A DNA stretch of 64,000 nucleotides, taken from contig NZ_BMRM01000002.1 of NCBI RefSeq assembly GCF_014648635.1, positions 496,001-560,000 of the forward strand, written 5' to 3'. Both the position numbers and the translations under genes were made by a program. How positions within the stretch are numbered: position 1 is the first letter of the stretch; every line of letters starts with the position of its first letter. This DNA comes from Streptomyces cinerochromogenes (GTDB taxonomy: Bacteria; Actinomycetota; Actinomycetes; Streptomycetales; Streptomycetaceae). Positions 7,371 to 15,081 of this stretch are shown piece by piece. The notes beneath the pieces were generated by a model that saw only the letters and a program-made list of their open reading frames with translations, did no database searches and had not been told where the DNA came from.

Positions 7371-7580
7371 TTACAACTTTCTCTACGGGTTCAAGGCGGC
7401 TCGCTCCGCTCCCCGCGCGCGGCCCGGCCCCCGGCCGGGCCTGCGCTCCTGTCTCCGCCCCGCTCCAGCCCGGCCAGCGCCCGTACCGCGCATGCAGCAA
7501 TCCACCGCCTGACGCCAGACAAGGGGTACGTCGTGCGGGGCCGGTCGCCCTCACGGCTTTACGGAGCCACTTTGAAGCGA
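7371..7580. repeat. non-coding segment after CECW gene, copy 1, with hairpin at 7421-7441
   Basis: From the stop codon onward (gagttacaactttctctac, then ggttcaaggcggctcgctcc) this DNA matches 12606-12780 downstream of the second CECW copy, although it does not look coding. Copy 1 has an extra perfect hairpin GGCCCGGCC-CCC-GGCCGGGCC (7421-7441). The conserved 3' region may be a shared untranslated or terminator region duplicated together with the gene. Confidence 0.5.
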
Positions 7581-7651
7581 GCCTCGATAGCTCGATCACT
7601 CGCACCAAAGCAGCTCCAATGATCGCGCAGTGCCCTTAGCCCTCTGAGCGA

Positions 7652-8221
7652 TTACCCCCTTTTCCTCTTTTGGGTTACGAACCCATTGAGATTGGGGCTC
7701 ACGTCATTGATCTCAACGTACGCCGAGTAGAGGCGCGGGACGAGAAAAATGAAGATCACGAGGACGTAGGAGCTAATCGCCGCAGAAAGGGCCGCCCAGA
7801 ATCCGTAAAGGTGACCTTCTCTGGTTACGCTTACATTCATTCCGATAACCAGTGAGGCTACGTCAAACGCGCACAAGAGAGAACCCGTAAGGAGATGCGC
7901 AGCCGTTTCGTCGAGCATTCCTTTTTCTACTTCATAGCGACTGACTTCGGAAGCACCTACCCACTCTTTGACTTTAAGTCTAAGTGTAGACAGGTGGGTA
8001 AATGCACTCAACATTCCACCTGCCAGTAGAGCGACGCCAGTCAGCAGTGCTCCAGGTGTAGCAAGATGCCCTTTCCTCAGCCACATGAGGAGGAAGACTG
8101 TTATCGGGATGAGGAGCGCCAAGCGTGCCAGAATATCTGGTCGGGGAGGCACGTACCTGCCGTCTGTCAAACCCTTCCAGTGGCCGCGCAGGACTGGGAT
8201 GAAGTTGAACCGACTAAACAA
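7652..8221 (-). CDS. four-TM membrane protein of low-GC two-gene cassette
   Basis: 189 aa from TTG 8221, with a strong GGGGGAGG seven bases upstream, 18 nt after the preceding gene. Four hydrophobic segments are visible: LALLIPITVFLLMWL (about 33-47), ALLTGVALLAGGMLSAF (58-74), LTGSLLCAFDVASLVIGM (110-128) and FWAALSAAISSYVLVIFIFL (140-160). A charged cytoplasmic loop lies between segments 2 and 3 and the tail is basic (QKRKRG). No family recognised. G+C is clearly lower than the surroundings, as in its partner. A small membrane protein with a larger cytosolic partner is a common layout of defence or toxin systems, but this function is only inference. Confidence 0.7.
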   Translation of the reverse strand: MFSRFNFIPVLRGHWKGLTDGRYVPPRPDILARLALLIPITVFLLMWLRKGHLATPGALLTGVALLAGGMLSAFTHLSTLRLKVKEWVGASEVSRYEVEKGMLDETAAHLLTGSLLCAFDVASLVIGMNVSVTREGHLYGFWAALSAAISSYVLVIFIFLVPRLYSAYVEINDVSPNLNGFVTQKRKRG

Positions 8222-8239
8222 CTCACGCCTCCCCCTCGG

Positions 8240-9250
8240 TTAGGAGACGGGCCAGTCAATGCCCACTTTCGCCGCAGGCTGGATCCCCAATGCCGTCTCT
8301 CTCACCGCAGCATAGAACCTGGGTGTGACAGGCGGGTGGTCCTCAGACAGGCGGTACGTGAAAACGTCGGTCATCTGCGTGGGCTTCACACGCTTGACCT
8401 GGCCGTCAGGGTCCTCGATCTGTACCCAGCCATCGTCCAGGTCCATGTCCGCAATCTGGGGACCGACGATTGCCGCCAACTGCCTAGCGCCTTGCTCGTT
8501 GGTAACGCCGGCCTCTTCAATCCCTTCTGCCTGCTTATTACGCCGATACCAGCCCTGCACAACCTGTACGGTCTTTTCCAATCGACCCGAGACGGCAAGG
8601 GATGCAGTTATTTCCACGTCCTTCACGGTGCGGGTTCTGCTTGCAGTAATGGCATGCCGCACCAGTACGAGGGTCTGGGCCTGTCCTTCGCGAATCATCT
8701 CGGCAAGACGGTCTTCATCAGCTAGGGGGGATGCGGAGATTCGCCACCAGACGCCTTCGTTGTTTCCCTGAGTGGCCTCGTCGCGGGATTTCTTAGTCAT
8801 CCATCTGATGAGTGGTGCTACAGGACAAGATCGTCCGATCGACTCGACAGCAAGTATTCCGATATCACCTTCCTCGGGAAAGGTGAAGATCACACGAAAG
8901 AGATTGCTTGCAGCTTTGTCCTTGATGTCGGTGTCGCTCCCCGCAGCGTCTCCAATCGCCTTCTCGTGGCTGCCAAATTTGCCCGCCCAGACTGTGGCTC
9001 GGATTGTGTTTTCAACGGTCCGCACCTCCTCGACGCGCAGCGCCGGCTTGCCGAACGTCCCCTCTGCCTCCACCTCGGCTTGGCCGTCATCTGTGGGGTC
9101 ACCTACTGCCGTACCAACAGAAAGGATCTTCAGAAGGGACTCGGCTATCTCTTGGTACGGCTCCCCCTTGCAGTCGGCGAGGTCCAGAGGGGTTCGCTTG
9201 GAGCCTCGGAATACCTGGAAGGTGAAAAGGCGGTAGCCGTAGGAGGTCAT
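8240..9250 (-). CDS. uncharacterised 336-aa cytosolic protein of low-GC two-gene cassette
   Basis: ATG 9250 with a GGAAC ribosome site. There is no signal peptide or TM segment. The N-terminus is MTSYGYRLFTFQVFRGSKRT. A central patch LFRVIFTFPEEGDIGILAVE followed by SIGRSCPVAPLI resembles the core strand pattern seen in several uncharacterised phage-defence sensor families. The C-terminal third holds VQVVQGWYRRNKQAEG and a beta-rich DGWVQIEDPDGQVKRVKPTQ. I recognise no named family and see no obvious nuclease or ATPase motif. It is the first gene of a bicistron with a 4-TM protein, low-GC and flanked by duplicated DNA, which indicates recent acquisition. Confidence 0.7.
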   Translation of the reverse strand: MTSYGYRLFTFQVFRGSKRTPLDLADCKGEPYQEIAESLLKILSVGTAVGDPTDDGQAEVEAEGTFGKPALRVEEVRTVENTIRATVWAGKFGSHEKAIGDAAGSDTDIKDKAASNLFRVIFTFPEEGDIGILAVESIGRSCPVAPLIRWMTKKSRDEATQGNNEGVWWRISASPLADEDRLAEMIREGQAQTLVLVRHAITASRTRTVKDVEITASLAVSGRLEKTVQVVQGWYRRNKQAEGIEEAGVTNEQGARQLAAIVGPQIADMDLDDGWVQIEDPDGQVKRVKPTQMTDVFTYRLSEDHPPVTPRFYAAVRETALGIQPAAKVGIDWPVS

Positions 9251-9545
9251 GTCCGTTCCTGGGATTGAAGTTCCGCTTACTCGAAGCTGAATAGCCGTCA
9301 GTCAGGTTACGGCACAGCCAGAGACTGCACTTTGGAAGGAAATGGCACTGAGTGTCTCGACTTTGTGTGGAATCCTGCGTTCCTAGAAACAGAAGATCGA
9401 TAAGCGCTCCTCTGTGTCACGGAGTGCCAATCTCCGCGCGTATACCGGTCACTCTTCTGTGAGGAACGTCTCGCGATGTGAGCGGATGTCGATCCATTGC
9501 TGCCAGGCTGAAGGCCTTCGTGGCTTGCTCTGGATAAAGGAACTG

Positions 9546-9890
9546 GCAGCGTGGCTAAGGTAGGTGGGGGTGCAGCGAGGCCCACGCGTGCGTGGTCGGT
9601 CGACGCGCCCGCCGTCGTGGCTGACTGTCGTCGGCCGAGGTCCAGGCGGGGCGCACGAGGGTGCCGGCCGTCAGTCGAGTGCGACAGAGCTGGGCCGTCC
9701 CTGGGCCGTCCGAGGCCGCTCGACAGTGGCCAAGGACGACCAACGACGACCACCAGGTGCACGAGCCCACAGGCCCTCACCAGCAAAAACCCAGCTCACC
9801 AAGATCCCCGGCAAGACCCAGGGCAAGAAGAAGTAACCCTGTTTGATCAAGCCCCTTGCCTGCGGTTTCGCCGTGGGCAGGGGGCTTTTT
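9546..9890 (+). repeat. duplicated intergenic segment copy 1 ending in a terminator
   Basis: About 340 bp sharing roughly 80% identity with 22532-22870, from agcgtggctaagg to the final hairpin. Internal features kept in both copies are gggccgtccctgggccgtcc, gacgaccaacgacgaccacc and ccccggcaagacccagggca. It ends with GCCCCTTGCC (9851-9860) pairing with GGCAGGGGGC (9876-9885) followed by TTTTT, a good rho-independent terminator on the plus strand. No reading frame of the plus strand is preserved between the copies. A structured or regulatory RNA, or a recombination footprint, is possible. Confidence 0.55.
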
Positions 9891-9930
9891 CTCTCCCCCC
9901 TGGGCTACGACACTCTCCTCTCACCCTGGA

Positions 9931-10500
9931 CTACGGCGCCCCTCCCTTGCCCGGGGCTACGACGATCTCCTCGACCGCCCCGAGGAGCAGGTGCCACGGG
10001 TACTCCTCCGGCTTGCCCCGACCCGGCTGATTCGGGACGAACCCCCCATCGCCGTACAGAACCCGTACCCCCATCCCCCGCAGGTCCGCGACGCTCCGCT
10101 CGAACTGCCGGTGCTGCGCATAGGCGGCGTTCACGCAGGGCATCGCCACCAGGGGGATGCCCTTGCCGATGCCTTCGGCGACGACCCCGACCACGAACTC
10201 ACGCGTGATCCCGAGGGCCCACGCGTTGACCGTGTTGAAGGTCGCGGGAGCCACCGCGATCACATCCGCCTTCGGCCACACGTCCGGCTCCCCCGGCATC
10301 TTGTACGCACTGCGCACGGGGTGCCCGGTCAGCCGCTCCAACGCGGCCTTCTGCGGTTCCAGCCAGCGAGCCGCCGTCGAGGTCAGACCGAGACAGACTT
10401 CGAAGCCGCGATCCTGCGCGTCCGCGACGACCGTCGCCATGTCGAACACCGGTGGAGCGGCGGATCCGAAGAGGTAGAGGACAGGACGCGTTGTCGTCAT
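9931..10500 (-). CDS. flavoprotein (PF02441, HFCD-type)
   Basis: 189 aa. It starts RPVLYLFGSAAPPVFDMATV, with a Rossmann-like first strand and loop of the flavoprotein/decarboxylase (CoaC, Dfp, EpiD) fold. DVIAVAPATFNTVNAWALGI is the cofactor/substrate loop and IPLVAMPCVNAAYAQHRQF the Cys-containing C-terminal motif. Small stand-alone members bind FMN and oxidise or decarboxylate small substrates, but the substrate here is unknown. It is divergent from the XRE regulator at 10615, with a 114-bp intergenic region. This flavoprotein-XRE pairing recurs in streptomycetes and suggests the regulator controls it. Confidence 0.82.
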   Translation of the reverse strand: MTTTRPVLYLFGSAAPPVFDMATVVADAQDRGFEVCLGLTSTAARWLEPQKAALERLTGHPVRSAYKMPGEPDVWPKADVIAVAPATFNTVNAWALGITREFVVGVVAEGIGKGIPLVAMPCVNAAYAQHRQFERSVADLRGMGVRVLYGDGGFVPNQPGRGKPEEYPWHLLLGAVEEIVVAPGKGGAP

Positions 10501-10614
10501 GCGCCTATCGGATCACACACAACCACTGGCATCACGGGTGATGAGGAGGAAAAACCCTGTACCCGCCGGGCTCCCTCAGTACCGTTCCCATGGGTGCTCA
10601 GAACGGAGACCGGC

Positions 10615-11799
10615 ATGCCGACTCGGGACGACGACCACACGGGCGCACGCATCAAGGAACAACGCAGACTGGCCAGGCTCACCCAACGGCAGCTGGCTGA
10701 GCGGCTTCCCTACTCCTACAGCTACCTGAACCAGGTCGAGTGCGGGGCCCGCCCGGCCACCGCCGCCTTCGTCGCCGCCTGTGCCAGGGCGCTCAGCATC
10801 GACGTGACGGTCCTGACCGGGCAGCCGTACGTGACCGAACTGCAGCGTGATCGCCTGGCTGAACTGGTCCGGCCGATCCGCGAATCCCTGGACCTGTATG
10901 ACCTGGGCCCCAGCCCTGATCTGACCCTCCGGCCGGCGCAACAGCTCATCGCCGAGGCCGACCGCCTCTGCGCCGAGGTGCGGGCCACCCGCCTGCGCAG
11001 CGCGGCCCGTGACCTTCCGGGTCTCATCGCCGAACTGACCCACACGGCATGGTCGACCCCGTCTACGGAACTGTGGCAGGCGCTGTCCTCCGCCTACCGC
11101 ACGGCGCACGACATCAGCGTCAAGCTCGGCTACTACGACCTGTCCACAGTCGCCCTTGACCGCATGGACTGGGCGGCACACCGTGCGTCCGACCCGTGTC
11201 TGGCAGCCGTACGGCAGTACATGCGGGCCCTGGTCTACTTCCGCGAGGGCGAGTATCGGATCGGCCAACGCCTCATCGCCGCCGGCCACGACGTGCTCGC
11301 AGAGAACGATCCTTCACGAGAAGCGCTCGCCGTCGCCGGACAGTTGCACCTCGGCGGTGCTGTCATCGCCGCCCGCGCCGAGCAGTTGTCGTCCGTCGGA
11401 CAGCACATCGCCGAAGCTCGCCAGATCGCACAGCGCATCGGCGACGCCTCCGATGTGCACTGGCTCAGCTTCGGTCCCGCCAACGTCGCCCTGCACAAGA
11501 TGTCCGCCGCCGTGGAGATGTGCCAGTACGACGATGCCCTGAAGCAGGCCCGGAAGATCAGACTGCCTTCCCGGCTCCCCGCTTCCCGCCGCGCCCACTT
11601 CCTGATCGAACGGGCCCGTGCCGAGATGGAGACCGGGCACACCGACGCCGCGTTGAAGTCCCTCGTGGAAGCTCGCCGCCTGGCCCCCGAACAGACCCGC
11701 TACCACCCGGCCGCCCGGGAAACGATCACCGGTCTGGTGCACCAGTCCCGCCGCACACCGGAGACGCTCAACCACATGGCGGCCTGGATCGGCCTCTAG
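10615..11799 (+). CDS. XRE-family regulator with TPR-like sensor region
   Basis: 394 aa from ATG 10615 with GGAG upstream; the open frame upstream of it is antisense shadow of the flavoprotein. Residues about 10-65 are an XRE HTH (IKEQRRLARLTQRQLAERLP, SYSYLNQVECGAR). The rest is helical repeat (LTHTAWSTPSTELWQALSSA, WLSFGPANVALHKMSAAVEM), related in layout to the regulator at 4743-5972. It is followed by a perfect inverted repeat and then by the small genes at 11962 and 12165. Probable sensor-regulator of the neighbouring flavoprotein. Confidence 0.85.
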   Translation: MPTRDDDHTGARIKEQRRLARLTQRQLAERLPYSYSYLNQVECGARPATAAFVAACARALSIDVTVLTGQPYVTELQRDRLAELVRPIRESLDLYDLGPSPDLTLRPAQQLIAEADRLCAEVRATRLRSAARDLPGLIAELTHTAWSTPSTELWQALSSAYRTAHDISVKLGYYDLSTVALDRMDWAAHRASDPCLAAVRQYMRALVYFREGEYRIGQRLIAAGHDVLAENDPSREALAVAGQLHLGGAVIAARAEQLSSVGQHIAEARQIAQRIGDASDVHWLSFGPANVALHKMSAAVEMCQYDDALKQARKIRLPSRLPASRRAHFLIERARAEMETGHTDAALKSLVEARRLAPEQTRYHPAARETITGLVHQSRRTPETLNHMAAWIGL

Positions 11800-11808
11800 C
11801 CCGCTCAC

Positions 11809-11832
11809 AACGCTCACAAAACTGTGAGCGTT
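11809..11832. terminator. perfect 10-bp inverted repeat after the XRE gene
   Basis: AACGCTCACA-AAAC-TGTGAGCGTT, 9 nt after the regulator stop. As RNA it is a stable hairpin, but the expected T run is replaced by CCTCCTCC. The symmetrical TGTGAGCG/CGCTCACA core would equally suit a dimeric operator for the genes at 11962-12608. Confidence 0.5.
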
Positions 11833-11961
11833 CCTCCTCCAGCAGCTTGCCACCCTTTTCTCACCGCCCGTCACGGTCAGGCGATGACGACGAGGCGGGA
11901 TGCGCCCCGGCGGCCGCGCGAACGACCCCGGGGCCGGCCAACGCTGCGAAGGAGCGTCGAC

Positions 11962-12168
11962 ATGGCGAACGCTACATGCCCGCCCCAAGATGATCCCCCG
12001 ACCGCCAAGATGACCATCAGGGTGTACCGAGTGAACCGCTACGGCGCCGTGACCCAGGAATGCGGCACGGTGATCGTCCCACCCCTTGCAGGACCACCAC
12101 CGTTCACCAGCGCCTTCCCGTCCTGCGAGTGCCCGAACTGCCGGGCCGGAGGGGCGGCTGCCCGGTGA
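11962..12168 (+). CDS. small hypothetical protein with C-terminal CECPNC motif
   Basis: 68 aa from ATG 11962 behind AAGGAG. The core KMTIRVYRVNRYGAVTQECG looks like two beta strands. The C-terminus carries SCECPNCR, three cysteines in C-x-C-x2-C spacing, suggesting a metal site. No family recognised. Its stop overlaps the GTG of the next gene (GTGA), so the pair is translationally coupled. Confidence 0.6.
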   Translation: MANATCPPQDDPPTAKMTIRVYRVNRYGAVTQECGTVIVPPLAGPPPFTSAFPSCECPNCRAGGAAAR

Positions 12169-12608
12169 CCCGGACCACGCAGAACAGCATCCCGACGCTT
12201 CCTGACGACACGCAACGACCACCAACGCCGATGGACGCGGGGCGGTACGGCTACTGGTGCGAATGCTGGACCGAGGACCTGACGGAGCAGTGGCCGCCAG
12301 CACTGCTGGCATCGTTCGACGCCTACTCGGCACCGCAGGCGGACCGCTGGGTGGCGATCGCTCTCCGCTCGATCTCCCCGGCCCTGGACGCGGACGCCTC
12401 CGACGAGGCGTGGGAGTGGCTGTACGAGGGCCGCATCGAGACCCGTCGAGCCTTGTTGCGCGCCGAGCCATGCACGGTCTCCGTGACCCATGCCAAGACC
12501 CGCATCACGTAGACCATCCGACCGGTGCTCTTCCTACCACTCGCGCACCACCAGGCTGCCGGACTGCCGGCGTGCGCGCACGGCTTCAAGCCCCGCCTGA
12601 GAGAATGA
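12165..12608 (+). pseudogene. CECW hypothetical gene copy 2, interrupted by an amber codon
   Basis: The frame opens at GTG 12165 (overlapping the previous stop) or ATG 12231 and reads RYGYWCECWTEDLTEQWPPA, DADASDEAWEWLYEGRIETR and VSVTHAKTRIT, then TAG at 12510-12512. After it the frame continues TIRPVLFLPLAHHQAAGLPA and CAHGFKPRLRE to TGA 12606-12608. Copy 1 at 6986-7369 has TGG at the amber position. A single TGG-to-TAG change therefore removes the last 32 residues, including the C-x-H tail. The truncated product may or may not be functional. Confidence 0.75.
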
Positions 12609-12781
12609 GTTACAACTTCCTCTACTGGTTCAAGGCGGCTCGCTCCGCTCACCGCGCGGCCTGCGCTCCTGTCTCCGCCCCGCTCCAGCCCGGCCGACGC
12701 CCGGGCCGCGCGCACAGCAGTCAGCCGCCTGATGCCAGAGAAGGGGTACGTCGTGGCTGGGGCGGTCGGCTCCGCGGCTTT
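12609..12781. repeat. non-coding segment after CECW gene, copy 2
   Basis: Matches 7371-7580 (ttacaacttcctctactggt, then gcctgcgctcctgtctccgc) but lacks the 7421-7441 hairpin. Conservation beyond the stop shows that the CECW gene was duplicated with its downstream DNA. Confidence 0.5.
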
Positions 12782-12782
12782 A

Positions 12783-13022
12783 GCCTCGCGCTTTCACGAA
12801 GTGGGCTGTCCGAGGCTTGATCAAAAACGCGGGAAGTGCTCCTGACCTGCAACGATAGGACTTGCTGAGGGTCCTGTTGGCTGCGAGGCAAGGAGCACTT
12901 CCCAGGTGAAGAAGCATATCGGGTCGTACCCGCATGTCCGTGTCGACGGCGGCGGCAGGGGGGTGGTCTCCCAGGCCGGGTCCGTGCTGCTGATGGAGAC
13001 GGTCCGCAAGACCGGCCTTGAT
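12783..13022 (+). pseudogene. 5' fragment of an IS1380-type transposase gene and its leader
   Basis: From cctcgcgctttcac to the frame opening at GTG 12906 this matches the left end and start of the IS1380-type element at 20064-21690. The reading VKKHIGSYPHVRVDGGGRGV, then VVSQAGSVLLMETVRKTGLD, parallels the intact transposase for about 39 codons. After that similarity stops abruptly and another transposase fragment follows. It is a truncated relic. Confidence 0.75.
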
Positions 13023-13099
13023 CACGGCCGGGGCGGGTCCGGCGACCGGTGGCGCGGGCGGCGCGGATTCGGCTTTGCGCTCTGGGTGGCCACTGATCG

Positions 13100-13472
13100 G
13101 GCGTGGGTGCCGCCGCCGGAGGCAAGCTGCTGTGGATCTCGCCCGCACTGCCCGGCCGCACCCACGATCTCACCGCGGCCCGCGCCCACCGCATCATCCG
13201 GATCTGCGAACGCCAAGGCGTTCCCGTCCTCGCCGACCGCGCCTACATCGGCGCCGGCTACTGGGTGACCACACCGATCAGACGGCTCCCGCACCAGGAC
13301 CTCAACCCGACCCAACGGACGATCAGGCCGAGCCCTGTCAGCAGCGCGAGCGCCAGTCGAACGAAGCGTCGCGAGGCTGAAGTCCTGGCGGATCTTCCGC
13401 CGGGCCCGTTGCAGCCCCAACCGCCTGTCGTCCATCTCCGCCGCCGTCCTCACCCTGAAGCGTCAACGCTGA
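13100..13472 (+). pseudogene. IS5-type transposase fragment, N-truncated and frameshifted
   Basis: In one frame: GAAAGGKLLWISPALPGRTH, LTAARAHRIIRICERQGVPV, LADRAYIGAGYWVTTPIRR, up to about 13326. The downstream sequence makes sense only in a shifted frame: ALSAARAPVERSVARLKSWR and NRLSSISAAVLTLKRQR, stop 13470-13472. This is the catalytic C-terminal half (second Asp and the Glu of DDE) of an IS5-family DDE transposase. The N-terminal half is missing where the IS1380 fragment joins. Dead gene. Confidence 0.75.
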
Positions 13473-13654
13473 AAGACCTCACCGACCCGCAGATCCCTGG
13501 CGATGACCGAACTCGCCTCACCCCGGGCGAACCGCTCGGCCGCTTGGGGATCAACCCGCCCCCTTGTGGATACCGCATGCCCCGGTGATACGGCAGTCAA
13601 CAGCCACCTGTCAGCCCCTACGACACCACTAGTTCAAGCTAAGTAAGGGCGCCG

Positions 13655-14935
13655 TTACGGCAGGTTGCGACGCATCAGGTCGGCGTAGGTCTCGCGGCGC
13701 ACCACGGCGCGGTGCGCACCGTCGTGGACGAAAACCACCGGAGGGCGGCGCGCGCCGTTGTAGTTGTTGCTCAGCGCGTAGGTGTAGGCGCCGGTGACCG
13801 GCACGGCGATCAGGTCGCCGACGCGCGGGTCCTCCAGCGGGACGCCGGCGCTGAGGGTGTCGCCGGACTCACAGTGTCGGCCCACCAGGCGGCACAGCTC
13901 GCCCTCACCGGTCGGGCGGGTGGCGATGGCGGCCTCGAAGCGCTGCTGGTAGAGGGAGACCTCGAGGTTATCGCCCATGCCGCCGTCGACGGCGACGAAG
14001 GTGTGGCCTCCTCCGCGCTTGACGGAGACGACGCGGTAAAGCGAGACACCGGACTCGGCGACCATCGAGCGGCCCGGCTCGATCAGGATGCGGGCGTCGG
14101 CGGGCAGCAGGCGCTTGGCGACATCGATCATGGCGTCGAGGTATGCCTCCACCGTGGGCGGGCGGTCGGCGTAGGTGTAGCGGGAGCCAAGGCCGCCGCC
14201 CAGGTCGTAGACGGCGAACTCGCCGAGTTCCGCGACGGCCTCGACGGCCTGCGCGAAGGGCTCGAGGTCCAGGATCTGCGAGCCGACGTGGACGTGGACG
14301 CCGTCCAGCCGCAGCCGGTCGCTGCCGCGCAGCCGCGCGATCGCCTCGCGGGCCTGTGGGAGGAGCAGGCCGAACTTGGAGCCGTTCTGGCCGGTGGATA
14401 CGGCCTCGTGGGTGTCGGGGCGGATGTCGGGGGTGACCCGGACCAGCACTCCCTGATCACTCACGGTGTCGGTGAGGATCTTCTCCAGCTTGTCGATGTC
14501 ATCGAAGTTGTCGACGACGATCGTCCCGGCGCCGGCGTCGACGGCGAGGCGCAGTTCCTCCTCGGTCTTGGCGTTGCCGTGTACGACGAGACCGGCCGGG
14601 TCGGCGCCCGCGGCGAGGGCGAGGGCCAGCTCGCCGCCGCCGGCGACGTCGATGCCGAGGCCCTCCTCCGCGAGCAGCCGGTTGACGGCGGTGCAGGGGA
14701 AGGCCTTGGAGGCGAAGGTGACGCGGGAGTTCGGCCAGCGGGCGGCCAGGCCGTCGGCGTACCGGCGGGCGCGTGCGCGGATCGATGCCTCGTCGACGAC
14801 CAGCGCGGGAGTGCCGTAGGTCTCGGCGAGTTCGGCCACTGGGACGCCACCGAGTACCAGTCCGCCCGTCTCGTCCTGGGTGGTCCCGGGGGGGAACAGC
14901 CCCACCAGCTTCCGGCCTGCCTGCGTCGCCGCCAT
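13655..14935 (-). CDS. LysA-like PLP-dependent diaminopimelate/amino-acid decarboxylase
   Basis: 426 aa from ATG 14935 with GAGGAG; the extended frame upstream is intergenic. The fold-type III layout is intact: PLP lysine in VTFASKAFPCTAV (K77), HVHVGSQI, phosphate-binding GGGLGS, EPGRS, active-site GRHCESGD and C-terminal YTYALSNNYNGARRPPVV. Family members decarboxylate meso-diaminopimelate to lysine, or related D-centre substrates. The neighbours are a divergent PucR regulator, a serine hydrolase and an APC permease rather than lysine genes, so a catabolic or secondary role is possible. A second paralogue is at 25584-26963. Confidence 0.85.
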   Translation of the reverse strand: MAATQAGRKLVGLFPPGTTQDETGGLVLGGVPVAELAETYGTPALVVDEASIRARARRYADGLAARWPNSRVTFASKAFPCTAVNRLLAEEGLGIDVAGGGELALALAAGADPAGLVVHGNAKTEEELRLAVDAGAGTIVVDNFDDIDKLEKILTDTVSDQGVLVRVTPDIRPDTHEAVSTGQNGSKFGLLLPQAREAIARLRGSDRLRLDGVHVHVGSQILDLEPFAQAVEAVAELGEFAVYDLGGGLGSRYTYADRPPTVEAYLDAMIDVAKRLLPADARILIEPGRSMVAESGVSLYRVVSVKRGGGHTFVAVDGGMGDNLEVSLYQQRFEAAIATRPTGEGELCRLVGRHCESGDTLSAGVPLEDPRVGDLIAVPVTGAYTYALSNNYNGARRPPVVFVHDGAHRAVVRRETYADLMRRNLP

Positions 14936-15001
14936 CCGCGCTCCTCGTGACACTGATTGGTCCCGCTCTCTGAAGTGACTCTCTATGTTCGGGCTCCCGA
15001 T

Positions 15002-15022
15002 ATGTCGAAGCATCGTTGACAT
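15002..15022. promoter_or_regulatory. imperfect inverted repeat in divergent promoter region
   Basis: ATGTCGAA...TTGACAT between the divergent LysA-like and PucR genes (146-bp gap) has arms that differ by one inserted base. Position and symmetry suit a binding site for the PucR protein. No statistical support is available. Confidence 0.25.
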
Positions 15023-15081
15023 CATCAATATGGAGCGCCCAGGCTTGACGTCTACAACAACCCCTGAGCCGGGAGCACACA

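Noticed and set aside
9307..9786. 159-aa minus-strand ORF over the duplicated segment
   Set aside because: The frame is not preserved in the second copy over its full length and the composition looks non-coding. A partly conserved minus frame is noted in the findings instead.
13712..14950. 412-aa plus-strand ORF
   Set aside because: Shadow of the LysA-like gene; only low-complexity Gly/Ala/Val sequence.
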